Position numbers and translations under genes: made by a program. 64,000 nucleotides of DNA from Beta vulgaris subsp. vulgaris. Taxonomy: Eukaryota; Streptophyta; Magnoliopsida; Caryophyllales; Amaranthaceae. This document shows positions 1 to 10,370 of this stretch, piece by piece. The notes below the pieces were generated by a model that saw nothing but the letters and a program-made list of their open reading frames with translations, searched no databases and had not been told where the DNA came from. The stretch spans positions 31,344,944-31,408,943 of the forward strand of contig NC_079209.1 of NCBI RefSeq assembly GCF_026745355.1, read 5' to 3'. The stretch's first letter is position 1. Each line of letters opens with the position of its first letter.

Positions 1-303
1 AACCTATCATGAGCATAATATTTTTGAGTAAGAAACATGGAAAATCTTTCTTTTTTTTTCACCCAGAGAAAATTGGAACTTGGATAAAAAATATAAAAAA
101 CTAGAATAGAGAAGAAGAGAAAGAAGAACCTTGAAGTAAGAGAGTATGGGTTCTCCAAAGTTCAACTGTCAAATGAATGATTGAATCACAACCCATTCGA
201 GCACGACCATGCATTTTACAGTTTAAACTCTCTGAGAGACCCAACACAACATTCCTATGTAATAGTCAAAGTGTACTAGTCACCAATGTAAGGAATCAAC
301 TGA
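1..303. other. Non-coding edge of Copia remnant
   Basis: I see no gene here. Positions 1-150 are AT-rich with purine runs and no recognisable domain. From about 151 the sequence is the left arm of an inverted duplication, listed separately. The Copia RNase H reading begins right after a stop codon at 301-303. Confidence 0.5.
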
Positions 304-312
304 GTCTCCGAA
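151..312 (-). repeat. Left arm of an inverted duplication (partner 1059-1335)
   Basis: Read as reverse complement, this stretch matches 1059-1335 almost base for base over three blocks. One block has the shared word GGTGACTAGTACACTTTG, one runs through ACATAGGAATGTTG, and one through GCTCGAATGG to TTTGACAGTTGAACTT. The right arm has about 100 extra bases near 1116-1215. The arms flank the Copia RNase H remnant, so this is a foldback rearrangement of the 3' end of the element rather than a normal Copia structure. Confidence 0.8.
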
Positions 313-651
313 GTTGAGTACAATGCTGCATCAGAAGCAGCAAAAGAAGCCGTCTGGATAAAGAAGTTCATTTCTGAATTAGGAGTGGTTCCTGGTATTG
401 CTAGTGCTTTGGATGTTTATTGTGATAACACTGGAGCTATAACCCAAGCAAAAGAACCAAGATCACACCAAAAATCCAAACATGTACTCAGGAGATTTCA
501 TCTGATTCGAGAGATAGTTGATCGAGGAGATGTTAGGATATGTAAAGTTCATACGGATAACAATGTTGCAAATCCGCTTACTAAGCCACTTTCTCAGCTG
601 AAACATGAGACTCATACTTCAGCTATGGGAATTAGGAACATTGGAGAATAA
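304..651 (+). pseudogene. Copia retrotransposon RNase H, C-terminal remnant
   Basis: The frame starts after a stop at 301-303 and runs open to TAA at 649-651. It reads VSEVEYNAASEAAKEAVW, matching the Copia RNase H signature (AEYIAASEAAKEAVW), then DVYCDNTGAI, then the NPLTKPL motif and a HTSAMGIRN tail typical of the Pol C terminus. RNase H degrades the RNA strand of the RNA/DNA hybrid during reverse transcription. Gag, protease, integrase and reverse transcriptase are absent upstream: the reading is cut exactly where the inverted duplication begins. The GTG at 385 is only an internal codon of this longer frame. The remaining frame is open, but the gene is a fragment. Confidence in the family is high. 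Confidence 0.88.
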
Positions 652-1447
652 CCTATATTTGTATTTAATATTGAACGTAGCTCATTATTGAAATAAAAGG
701 TTTATGTTTATTATTTTATAAATATGTGTTTGTTTAAATTCAGTTTACTATAAAACAAATGTCCAAAGTAATCAGTTGTGGTCAATAGGATGTTGAGTAC
801 AAGGACTTAACCATGGAACCCTTTTAAGTGAACTAAAATGATTACCTAATCCTTAATTAGGTCATTAAGTAGGTACATTAATGACCTATCATGATTAGTT
901 TATAGATTGATTGATGATCATGTTTCATGGATTATAGGGGCCTTGTATGTCTAATCAATTATATTAATGTGAATTGGTGAATACACATTGGATTTGACCC
1001 ACATAGAGAAATCTTTAAGAGGTGAATGTCATAAGTTTCTCTAAAATATAAATGAGTTGATTCCTCAGACTTGAGTTTACCACTGATTCCTTATATTGGT
1101 GACTAGTACACTTTGGCATTATCAAACGTCGTGCCGTAGAAGGATACTATAAAGGCAATGTACATGTTGCTATAAGTCGTGTGAAGGATAGAGGGTAAAT
1201 AAGATGGAATTATCCTTCTATTACATAGGAATGTTGTTTTGGGCCTCTCAGAGTGTTTAAACTATAAAATGCATGACCGTGCTCGAATGGATTGTGATTC
1301 AATCATTCGTTTGACAGTTGAACTTGGAGACTGAGCAATATATTGGACTTCATAAGGATGACAAGATTTCTTACCTTATTATCATATACAACAATAAAAA
1401 GACAAAGGAATTATAAAGCACCACTTGCTCTAGGACAAGTGAGAGAT
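652..1447 (+). other. Copia spacer between RNase H and 3' LTR
   Basis: About 800 bases without a coding frame lie between the end of Pol and the LTR. The spacer holds the right arm of the inverted duplication and ends in a purine-rich stretch just before the LTR (around 1428-1447) that may be the polypurine tract. Confidence 0.6.
1059..1335 (+). repeat. Right arm of the inverted duplication (partner 151-312)
   Basis: It is the reverse complement of 151-312 with an internal extra block of about 100 bases. See the left arm for the matching words. The position inside the Copia 3' spacer suggests this arm is in the ancestral place and the left arm is the displaced copy. Confidence 0.8.
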
Positions 1448-2254
1448 TGTTGGAGTATGTCCTACGATCAAGTGCATAACTCAAAAGTTTTAAATTATTA
1501 ATTATATCCAATATAGTTTAGGTAGTCATGATACTTTGCTAGAAGCCAATCTTGACTTGTAATATTAATAAATAATTTAATATTTACTACTGAACTTGTT
1601 TGGACCTACAGGGTCACACCTAAACTACAATGTCGATTAATTAGTCTATTGGAGACTAATATTATTTGATAATACAAATAAATACTCTATTGCTAAAATA
1701 AAATGAGATAATTGTAATATCTTATTATTTAGTACAATATCAAGTATAGGGATAATTGATTGTGCTAATCTTTGATTGATTGGAATTAATTAATTTAATG
1801 AGTAACAACATCAATCATGTGATGATTGATTACCCATAAATAAAGAAAGCAATATATTATCCTTTTTGAAAGGATTTGCACGCATATATCAAGGGTGATA
1901 ATTTAAGAATTTTTTCGACCATTCATTACATTTGTGCATTGCTTACCCGTGAAATAAAAGAAAGAGAGTGAGAGAAAATTTTGCTCTCTAAAATTTTACA
2001 AGTGAGTATTACATCAAAACAATTAGTTATTTTAAGGTTTTAGCAAATCTAAAAGTCTAATCTTCATTGTGGTGGTGGACTACTTGTGGAGGGATTTCAT
2101 TTGAGATTCTAGAGTTAACATCAACGAGGCACGCTACAAAGGTACAATAACTTAACTCCCTCCTGTAGATTCATTATAGTATTTTTAGGATGTTCTTGGA
2201 TTTGTAAAAATTGTTTGTATTTCCGCATCGTAAATCTTATTATTTTAATTAGCA
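1448..2254 (+). repeat. Copia 3' LTR
   Basis: The start TGTTGGAGTATGTCC, directly after a purine-rich tract, is a common Copia LTR start. The sequence then runs about 0.8 kb and ends near ...TTTTAATTAGCA. The end is an estimate: no second LTR is in view for alignment and no primer binding site follows, as expected for a 3' LTR. A leader-like stretch with CTCTCTAAAATTTTACA lies inside, around 1984-2000. Confidence 0.65.
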
Positions 2255-2267
2255 TGTTTTTTTTTAC

Positions 2268-2451
2268 TAGGATTTAATACCAAAAACTTAACAAATTCAA
2301 TTTTGGCCCATATTCTCGCCAAAACAATCTAAAATCAGTGAAAATATTAAAATACCCGACCCTTTGCTTAAAATATTTTTCTTTAGAAAATAAATATAAA
2401 ATAAATATTTAATTATTTAAATAACTACTAAAAAATATAGGGTATTATAGT
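2268..2451 (-). repeat. Chromovirus 3' LTR fragment (minus strand)
   Basis: This piece matches 4428-4592 along its length: both hold GGATTTAATACCAAAA, then a CCAATTTTGG-like block, AAAATACCC and TTAATTATTTAAATAA. On the minus strand it follows a polypurine tract (TTTTGAGGGGGGTAGAC) and starts TATAATACCC where the sister copy starts TGTAATACCCC. It is cut off on its left by the Copia LTR. Confidence 0.7.
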
Positions 2452-2672
2452 CTACCCCCCTCAAAAGAAGTTTCGACCTCGAAACTTAACACAAAAGCCA
2501 TAACACTTTCCAAAAAGGGATTAAAATCTCAAAATTGCAGTTTCTTACTCAAATGCTTATGTCTAAAATGCATATAATGACTCAAAAAACATGCTAAAAT
2601 GCAATAATTATAGTAAAATCTTGAAACTCTATCGCATTCTACCCCCCTTAAAAGGAGTTACGATCCCGTAAC
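2452..2672 (-). promoter_or_regulatory. Two polypurine tracts upstream of the 3' LTR
   Basis: On the minus strand two related tracts occur about 190 bases apart: CCTTTTAAGGGGGGTAGA around 2641-2658 and CTTTTGAGGGGGGTAGAC around 2453-2470. Each is preceded by an ACTTCGA/ACTCC-like block. Only the second abuts an LTR start. In gypsy elements such a tract primes plus-strand DNA synthesis. The pair suggests a local duplication. Confidence 0.55.
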
Positions 2673-4340
2673 TCAACTAACCTCATAATACAACGTTGAA
2701 TATTTCTTGTGCATATCCGCTTCTGCTTCCCATGTTGCTTCCTCACTCTGATGGTTTGACCATAATTCTTTGACTAATCTTACATTCTTAGTTCGATTAC
2801 TTCTAATTTTATTATCAAGGATTCTTACAGGTCTTTCCTCGTAAGTCAAACTATCATCTAATTCAATATTCTCGGGTTGCAGCACATGAGACAAATCCGG
2901 AATATACTTCCTTAACTGAAATATATGGAAAACATCATGGACTCGACTTAAATCATTTGGCAAATCCAACTTATATGCCACTTTTCCGATCTTCTTTGAC
3001 ACCTCATATGGCCCAATATACTTTGGGCTTAACTTTCCCTTCTTCCCAAATCGCATCACCCCTTTCATTGGAGATATTTTCAACAATACCTTCTCCCCAA
3101 CCTGAAATTGTTCATCCCTTTGCTTCCAATCAGCATAACTCTTCTGCCGATCTTGAGTTGCCTTGATATTTTCTTCAATCACTTTCACTTGCTTCACCAT
3201 CTCTTCGAGGAACTCGTGTCCAAGCACCACAGTTTCACTAATATCATTCCAGCAGACTGGACTTCTACATTTTCGACCATATAAAATCCTCTAATGGAAC
3301 CATACCAATACTTGCATGATGATTGTTGTTGTAGGAAAATTCTATCAAATCCAAGAAATCCTCCCACGAACCCTGGTAATCCATAACACGAGATCGCAAC
3401 ATATCTTCTAAAGTCTGAATTGTTCGTTCTGTTTGCCCATTTGTAGCTGGATGAAAAGTTGTACTCATTAACAAATTCCAAAGCCTTCTGCAAACTCTGT
3501 TAAAAGTTGGACAAGAGCCGTGAATCACGATCGAAAACAATGTCCTAAGGCACACCATGATATATCACCACCCACTTCACATATGCTTTAGCCAATTGAA
3601 CATTTGACCAAGTATTTTTTAATTCATAGGTCTAAAAGTTGCAAATTTAATTCAACAATATACCACTACCAAATTGTATCATTTCCATCCTTAGTTCTTG
3701 GTAATGTAGACACAAAATCCATTGATATAGAATCCCATTTCCAACTTGGAATATCCAGAGGTTGAACCTTATCTTGCGGGCTCTTGTACTCAAACTTGAC
3801 CTTTTGGCACGTGAGACACTTAGCCATGAACTCTGCTACCTCTAGCTTCCTGTTTGGCCACCAGAACGTTTGCTTCATGTCCATATACAACGTATCACCA
3901 CCTGGGTGTTCTGAATAAGGTGAGCTATGAGTTTCGTCCATTAATTTTCACTTCAACTTTTTCTCAATTACTTGGTATAAACCACCTCCCCTTGAACCAA
4001 ATACTTCTATCATCGGCTATCTTGAAATTCGACACCCGACCATCCTGGATCTTCTCTCGAATCTTTTCTAAGTTTCACCCTTTGATTGACCCTCCCTAAT
4101 CTCATCATAGATTGAGGGTTGAACCGACAAAGAACCCAACAATTCTTTAACAACTCCTTCTTCTAGTACCTCTAATGATAGTTTTGAAACTTGTCACATA
4201 ACTGATTGGCAGCACCATTGCATTAACTGAATGACTCGACTTTACGACTCAATGCACCAGCAATAACATTAGCTTTCCCTTCATGACACTGGCTCTCCAA
4301 ATCATAATCCTTGATCAACTCTAACCACCTCCTCTACCTC
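2673..4340 (-). pseudogene. Ty3/gypsy chromovirus pol: RNase H end, integrase, chromodomain
   Basis: Read on the minus strand from 4340: an RNase H tail ([12 protein letters not shown], from the usual KANVVADALSRK) with stops; an integrase zinc-finger/core piece at 3941-3666 (CLTCQKVKFEY, SISMDFVSTLPRTKDG, where the D is the first catalytic Asp); integrase parts at 3558-3265 (ATNGQTERTIQTLEDMLR, holding the catalytic Glu); then 3230-2673 with FQVGEKVLLKISPMKGVMRFG, LSPKYIGPYEV, and a C-terminal chromodomain (LVKELWSNHQSEEATWEAE). The chromodomain places it with Tekay/Del-type chromoviruses. Gag, protease and most of RT are missing, and frames shift between the blocks, so the copy is dead. It is flanked by the LTR pieces 2268-2451 and 4428-4592, so it is an internally deleted element. 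Confidence 0.88.
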
Positions 4341-4427
4341 ATGTTCAACTCCTTCTAAGTGAAAATATAGAATCCCATAGGAAAATATGGCCCAATTTTT
4401 TTTTTTGGTTTTCTAAATTTTTTTGAA

Positions 4428-4592
4428 TAGGATTTAATACCAAAAGCTTAACCAATCCAATTTTGGCGCCATATTCCGGCCAAAATAATTTAAAACCAAT
4501 GAAAATACTAAAATACCCTTTGCTTAAAATATTTGTTTTCGAAAATAAATATTTAATTATTTAAATAAATACTAAAAATATGGGGTATTACA
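4428..4592 (-). repeat. Chromovirus 5' LTR fragment (minus strand)
   Basis: Partner of 2268-2451. On the minus strand it begins TGTAATACCCCATA at 4592, a typical chromovirus LTR start, and ends near GGTATTAAATCC, the same point where the 3' copy ends. The T-rich stretch at 4388-4427 beyond it has no recognisable content. Confidence 0.7.
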
Positions 4593-4593
4593 C

Positions 4594-4806
4594 TTGAAGA
4601 CTGAATTGAGAGATGTTTGTAGGCAAAGAAGATACCTTCTAGCAGAGAATGACTCACTTAGGGTGAAGTGCAAGACTCTAATCTCTAAACTGAAGCATGT
4701 GATGAACGAGGAAATGAATAAGAAGAAGAAAAGGACCATGATGCCCACTGTGGTTGTATTGACGGTAGTATTGAGTTTGATAGGTTCAATGGCTATGTTA
4801 ATCTAG
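4594..4806 (+). pseudogene. C-terminal fragment: coiled coil plus membrane tail
   Basis: A 70-residue frame runs to TAG at 4804-4806. Residues about 1-48 are charged and look like a coiled coil (ELRDVCRQRRYLLAENDSL, then EEMNKKKKR). Residues about 50-68 are hydrophobic (VVVLTVVLSLIGSMAMLI), a single membrane segment at the very C terminus. The 5' side stops at the chromovirus LTR start, so the gene is probably truncated by that insertion. The first in-frame codon used is not ATG. Plant GRF-type zinc-finger proteins, often scattered among transposons, can have such a coiled-coil/hydrophobic tail. That is only an analogy, since the zinc finger is not present. I do not recognise the gene with certainty. 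Confidence 0.35.
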
Positions 4807-5184
4807 AGTTTGTTAGTAGTAGGTGCGTGGCTTAAGAATGATGGATGTATGAATTTATTGTTTCACTCCAAAATTTCTAATGAACTTATGACTTTTGTCA
4901 TGTTTATGTAACCAACTATCTATCAATGAAAAAAGTGTTTGAACATTATCTTTGCATTTTAATTCAATGTGTAAACATTATGTGTTGTGCCAAATACAAA
5001 GTATTTGTTTGTTCAACACAAAAACAGAATTGCCTGGCATTAAATATTATGTTCATTACATTAGAACAAAGTGCAAGTATGATTCTCCTCTACAAATATC
5101 GTTAAACTATTACAAAGGGCACCTTGGACGCAACTTGGATAACCTGGTCATTGGACTTTGCTGAGTTGCACCACTTGTTTGTTG
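4807..5184. other. Non-coding flank, possible 3' UTR of the fragment
   Basis: After the stop at 4806 there is an AT-rich stretch with AATGAAAAAA near 4925 that could be a polyadenylation region. I see nothing else recognisable before the LTR start at 5185. Confidence 0.3.
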
Positions 5185-5347
5185 TGTAATAGCTCTATTT
5201 TTAATAGGGTTTATTAAAAGCTAATTATATTTATAATGTTAATTATATTTTGGAAACTCTTTTCATTATTTGGGTTAGAGTATGAATATTTATTTTTGTC
5301 GGGTTTGTAATATATTTATTTGTTTAATTTTATGAAATTTATTTTTA

Positions 5348-5700
5348 GGAAAAATTGACAATAGAGGTCTGAACTTTGGGTGATAATTTTTAAAAGGTCT
5401 CAACTATTGATTAACTTGTGTAGGTCCCAACTTTAGGGGGTCTTAACTTTTAGCGAGCCTCGACAACTTAAAACTGAAGATTTTTTTTTAAATCTCATCT
5501 AGTTCCTACATCCCTCCCTCAATTAACCCTTCTGATGTAACCCATGTTTTACAAGTGATGACATATTAAGCCAGATTTAAGTCACTAAGGCCCGCTAAAA
5601 GTTAAGACCCCCTAAAGTTGGGACCTACCCAGGTTAATCAATAGTTCAGACCTTTTAAAAATTATCACCCAAAGTTCAGACTTTTATTGTCAATTTTTCC
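5348..5700. mobile_element. Inverted-repeat MITE, GGAAAAATTG family
   Basis: The ends are GGAAAAATTGAC and GTCAATTTTTCC. The arms are about 110 bases long and nearly complementary, with AAGTTGGGACCTAC on one side and GTAGGTCCCAACTT on the other. It interrupts the 5' LTR at a site that is intact in the 3' LTR, which proves insertion. The flanks are both T-rich and no exact target duplication can be fixed. Terminal bases are shared with 43192-44118, which has a 9-bp TSD, so a Mutator-like origin is likely. Confidence 0.85.
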
Positions 5701-5906
5701 ATTTTTTATTATATATTTTGGATTTTAGTTATTTAAAAGTTGTTGAGTGGTATTTGTCGAAAATGGAAAACTAGAGTCGATTTCCATTTTTATCTTTCCT
5801 TTGTCGGTTTAACTTCTTAGAAACAAAGCCCAACCCACTTTTTGTTTCTCACGTTATTTCTCAAACCCCAAAAATGGAAAACATCAAACCCCAATTCTCT
5901 CTCTCT

Positions 5907-6610
5907 AAGAGTATGTACAATGGGGCTCTCCAACTAGCTCTCCAACTAGCTCTCCAAGGAGAGAGAAAATGGAGAGCCACCTCTTACCCAACAATGGGGC
6001 TCTTGGGTGTGTCTTGGGTGTCTCTCCATGGAGACACTTTGCCAAAGGGCTCTTGGGGGAGATACCATTTGGGTTGATGGAGAGATGGCTCTCCAATGTG
6101 TGGGACCCACTTTTTATTGTAATTACTTCAATTCTTTTTTCTTCATGCAACCATTTAATGATCTTTTCTATAAAAATTATAAAAAAGATGGTAATAATTA
6201 TTATGCCAACAAGTATAATTTTCCTTTATCTATAAAATGAGCCTAATATTGGATATTTAAAAATTAGTTTTTCATGTTGTAGGTTAATTCTTCATTCCAT
6301 GCCAAATTTATGAAAATTAAATATTAGCACTCATAATTATATTGTTTTTTAAAAATTCTACTTTGCTTAAATTATGAAAAAGATTAATTTGTAATTATAT
6401 TTAATTTACATGAATAACTTAATTTATATAACTTTGATCATAATATGAAATGAGGTTCATTTATTGACATGGGGACCACAAAATAATGAAAAGTTGAATG
6501 GAGAGCTCTTTAAAGGGTTTTATTGTTGTTGGGTGTTTTTAAACATGGCTCTTGAGAGTAGCTTGAAGAGAGAGAATAGGAGAGAGAGTGTGGAGAGCTA
6601 GTTGGAGAGA
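5907..6610. mobile_element. Inverted-repeat MITE, CTCTCCAACTAGCTCTCC type
   Basis: This block is absent from the 3' LTR at the matching point, so it is an insertion. The left end has AAGAGTATGTACAATGGGG followed by repeats of CTCTCCAACTAG. The right end has TGGAGAGCTAGTTGGAGAG, the reverse complement. The outermost left bases have no partner at the right end, so the right tip seems lost. The middle is AT-rich and non-coding. The start AGAGTATGTACAATGG resembles many small plant DNA transposons; the superfamily is not decided. Confidence 0.7.
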
Positions 6611-8296
6611 CACCAACCCGATCTCCCTCTTCTCTCTCACGGTGTTGCACCACCACCACCATCTCGCTCTCACCAACCTGTCTCGTCGGAGCTCCTTTTG
6701 TTGTTGTCGGTGTTATGATGCTGCTTGCCAGAGTCTTGTTTCTCACGAACGCCACTCATGCCGCTAGACCCGTCGCACCACCAGTCTTTTGCGGCCTCGC
6801 CTCACTTGCTGCCGGTGCTTTTTGTCCCCGCTACTCGGAGATTGTCTTTTTTGTGTATCCTCTGTTCGTCCCTGCTCCTTAGAGCAGAGGTAATTCATCC
6901 CTTTTAATCTCACTTTGTTCGATTTTTGAGTTCACCAATCCAATTCCCAAGCGCAAGTATAACCCTTGTTAATTAGTATAAGGTTGAGCCTAAAACATAC
7001 TCGTTTTGTAAACCATGTAAGGCTAATTCGTTAATCGAACGTAACTATTGGGTCTTCATCTGATTTGTTAAGTGAGTCACTTGGTTTGATTTATGATAGG
7101 CGAATCTCGCATAAGCTAAGAGGCTAAACTAATTTTGTATTTGTTAATTTAGCTAAATCATTTAGTTCAATTTGATGCTTTTATTGGACCGATCGCCTCA
7201 CCTTCTTCCTGGATTTGCAAAGCAAAAATCAGATTTCACGAAGTTTACTTGTGTGATTATTTGCAATAATAATTGAGATTAAAGTTAGAATAGTTATTGT
7301 TATTATTGTTGGTGTTAGGATTGTTCCTAAGATAATTTGAGCATCACTGTTAATTATTGAATTATTGTTGGAGTAATAGGATCTAGCTTATGGGATTCAT
7401 ATTAATTTGTTGATGTTCAAGGTATAGTAATGAAGTAAGATTGGTGAATGGGATTATATTAGGAGTTTATTAATTATTGTTATTATTGTGAGGTAAATTA
7501 TTGGAGAATGATTATGGAGTTAAGTCTCACTTGGAGATCAAGATTAATGAAGGAGATTATGTTGTAATTGGAATGAGTTCATGTAACTTTTACATTCGGC
7601 AAAATAATTTGCTCATGTCGTTCCGTGTGCGGATCTCTTTATTTTGATAAATAACTTCATACTGTGGCCATAGTTATGAATGTGTTGATTGTGGAACCAT
7701 TATTGAGTAACATGAATACGCAATTGTTTTGGTGGCTTAGTTTATGAACTGAAACTATAAAGTGGGCAAGGTGTGGGTGGAGGATGGTTACTCTTTTGAC
7801 CTGATATGGTCGGCTATGCTCCATACGAACCTTGAGGGTAGTATTGCTGTGCTTCATACAAACTTTGGAGGCGGCGGTTGTCCGAGTCTTGTACTTGCCA
7901 CTGATTTGTTTAAGAGAAGGAGTTACATAATGAAATGATTTGAATAGGAATGTTTATAACAGGATGAAGTAAAGGTTACAAGTTTTTCACTCATTTTGGA
8001 ATTTTGTTTGTTTTGTATTTCTTCCCTAAATTTGTAGGTCGGGTATTAAGAGCCCGAGAATGGAATTGGAGCAAGATTATGATGTCATTGTAGGTTATAA
8101 ATTAAGTTAATATTCAGATAGCTTATTTGAGAATAGTTATTTATAATTTGTTGTATATAATTTTGGGGAATTTTAGTCAAGTTATTAGTGTAATTAAGGA
8201 TATTTTATTGCTGAGATTTTATTTAATTAATAGCTAATTCTAGATTACGGATGTCGTGTCTGTTTGGCTAGCAGCTCGAGAGAGCGGGTTGTTACA

Positions 8297-8790
8297 AGAT
8301 GGTATCAGAGCAATCTTGCGACCGTATGCTGAGATGGCTACCTAGAGAGGGTAAAAGATTCTTGGGATAATTTGAAATCAATTTTGGTTATTAGTGGCTG
8401 AGAATTGACGATTGGACATTAACAAAGTTGAAAGTTAAGTAAATTAGTGGTTGCGCTTTTGTGTGTGCTATATGATTTCTTTACGTGAAGGTGTAATGCC
8501 TTGTAATTGTTTATGATGTTGTGTATGTTAAGAAAATTGTATGATTGCTTAAGTAAAAGAATTTCAAACGAGGTCTATGTAAATGAGATGACTGGAATCC
8601 TATGCCGAAATTTTTTGCCCCTTTTGTTTTCTTTGCTCTTCGATTCTAAAATCGAGTTGAAGTTCAGATGTAAAGGATGATGGTAAAAATTGAGATTGGA
8701 TGCCTGATATCTTACGAGTTTGAGACTTTGATTTCCTGAAATAATTATTTGCAAGTTTCAAGGACATAAGTTTCAATAAGGGTGGTAGTA
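8297..8790 (+). other. Internal region of the long-LTR element: PBS and PPT, no genes
   Basis: The whole interior between the LTRs is only about 490 bases. It opens with TGGTATCAGAGC at 8300-8311, complementary to the initiator methionine tRNA 3' end. It closes with ATAAGGGTGGTAGTA (8776-8790), a polypurine tract right before the LTR start. No gag or pol frame exists, so it is a non-autonomous or internally deleted element. Confidence 0.8.
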
Positions 8791-9652
8791 TGTAATAATC
8801 CTACTTTTAAAAGGGTTTATTAAAAGCTAATTACATTTATGAAGTTAATTATGTTTTGGAAACTCTTTTTATTATTTGGGTTAGAGTAAGAATATTTATT
8901 TTCGTTGAGTTTGTAATTTATTTATTTGTTTAATTTTACGAAGTTGTTTTTTATTATATAATTTGGATTTTAGTCATTTAAAAGTTGTTGAGTGGTATTT
9001 GTTGAAAATGGGAACCTAGAGGCGGTTTTCATTTTTATCTCTTCTTTGTCGGTTTAGGTTCGTAGAAACAAAGCCCAACCAACTCTTTGTTTCTCATGTT
9101 ATTTCTCAAACCCTAAAAATGGAAAACATCAAACCACAATTCTCTTTCTCCAACCCATTCACCATCTTTTCTCTCGCAGTGTTGCGCCACCACCACCATC
9201 TCGCTCGCACCAACCTATCTCGCCGGAGCTCCCATTTTCCCCTACTCGCGTCGGTGTTGTGGCGGTGGTGTAGTTATTATTTTGTTGCTGTTATCAGTGT
9301 TGTGATTCTGCTGGCAAGAGCCTGTTGCTCGACGAATGCCGCCAGACCCAGCGCACCACCAATCTTTTGCCACCTCACCTCACTTGATGCCGGTGCTTGT
9401 TGTCGTTGCTGCTCGGAGATCGTCTTTCTAGTGTCTCCTCTGTTTATCCTTGCTTCTTAGAGCAAAGGTAATTCATCCATTCTAATCTTAAGTTAACAGA
9501 TGTTAAATAGTATGAGGTTGAGCCTAAAACAGATTCATTTTGTAAACCATGTCAGGCTAATTCGTTAATTGAATGTAACTATTAGGTCTTCATCTTATTT
9601 GTTAAGTGAATCGCTTGGCTTGATTTATTATGGGTAAATCTTGCATAACGTT
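8791..9652 (+). repeat. 3' LTR, truncated
   Basis: It begins TGTAATAATCC after the polypurine tract and follows the 5' LTR closely to about 9652 (...AATCTTGCATAACG), where the match to the 5' LTR (near 7107) ends abruptly. About 1.2 kb of LTR is missing. The 113-residue frame at 9119-9460 lies wholly inside this LTR and has no matching open frame in the other LTR, so I do not call it a gene. Confidence 0.8.
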
Positions 9653-9653
9653 G

Positions 9654-10155
9654 TGTTTTCACTATGAATATTTTGATGATGATAAACACCCTATGCTAGA
9701 ACATGAATATTTGTAACAGTGATCAAGCTATGAAGATTCCATGATTTGAAGAGAAGGAAGCTTAAGTCTAGTTATATTGAATTCATGTACATGTAATGTA
9801 ATTAATATATTAGAACTTTATGTTAAAATTAGAAAATATGAAATTGATATGATTAAATGTTTTCTTTGAGTGAAGAAAATAGATGATCATATTAATTCCA
9901 TGTTTATATGCATTAAAGAAAAAGAAGGGAGAGTTTTTATAAAACAAGGTGTTTGGGCTCAATCATGGGCTCGCCTAATATCTACACAACATCATCAGAA
10001 TTAACCAGACATGTAGCACGGTGGGTCTCACTTGGGAGTTGACCTAGTTTCAGGTTGCTTAGGGATCCACTAATGGGGCTGAAATGGCTAATTGCCTGAA
10101 AAGGCAACATAACCATTGATCCCAAGAAGCCCATCCCATCAATGTTTCTCGTATA
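9654..10155 (+). repeat. Tat-A 5' LTR, part 1 (left of CACTA insertion)
   Basis: New sequence starts abruptly where the previous LTR breaks, with TGTGTTTTCACTATG. Joined across the CACTA element to 18235-18493 it gives about 760 bases ending just before a PBS-like site. That size and the TATA position are close to the Tat-B LTRs. The exact start is inferred, since no 3' LTR of this element is in the window. No coding signal. Confidence 0.5.
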
Positions 10156-10370
10156 CACTAGTGGAAAAAAGCAGAAGGGTTGCGCTGAAAATGACATGTA
10201 GGGCTGCGCTTTTTGACAGCAGCCCTTTCCATAGCAGCCCTTCACTTTTCAAGTAGGGTTGCGCTAGTCAGGCGCAACCCTTCACAAAGAAGGGCTTCGC
10301 TTTTTACTAAAAAGCGCAGCCCTTCTATGACAGAAGGGCTGCGCTAGTTCCAACTAGCGCAACCCTTCAC
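10156..10370. repeat. CACTA left terminal and subterminal repeats
   Basis: After the terminal CACTAGTGG come about ten copies of (A)GGGCTGCGC or GCGCAGCCCT, spaced 15-35 bases and often arranged as facing pairs that can form hairpins, e.g. AAGGGCTGCGCTAGTT facing AACTAGCGCAACCCTT. In En/Spm such subterminal motifs are bound by the small protein TNPA. That role here is inferred. Confidence 0.85.

Larger units (their letters stand above)
5185..8296 (+). repeat. 5' LTR of a coding-free long-LTR element (with two insertions)
   Basis: It starts TGTAATAGCTC and ends GGGTTGTTACA at 8296, followed after three bases by the primer binding site TGGTATCAGAGC. The blocks 5185-5347, 5701-5906 and about 6611-7107 align closely with the 3' LTR at 8791-9652, including TTTGTCGGTTTA and ATGGAAAACATCAAACC. 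Removing the two insertions gives an LTR of about 2.05 kb. The TG...CA ends, the initiator-Met PBS and the long AT-rich LTR fit a Tekay-like chromovirus derivative. Confidence 0.82.

Noticed and set aside
5874..6240. Four overlapping frames on both strands
   Set aside because: They cross the border between the LTR and the MITE and exist only because of the CTCTCC repeats.
8300..8311. Possible tRNA-related sequence TGGTATCAGAGC
   Set aside because: It is the retrotransposon primer binding site for initiator Met tRNA; no cloverleaf is present.
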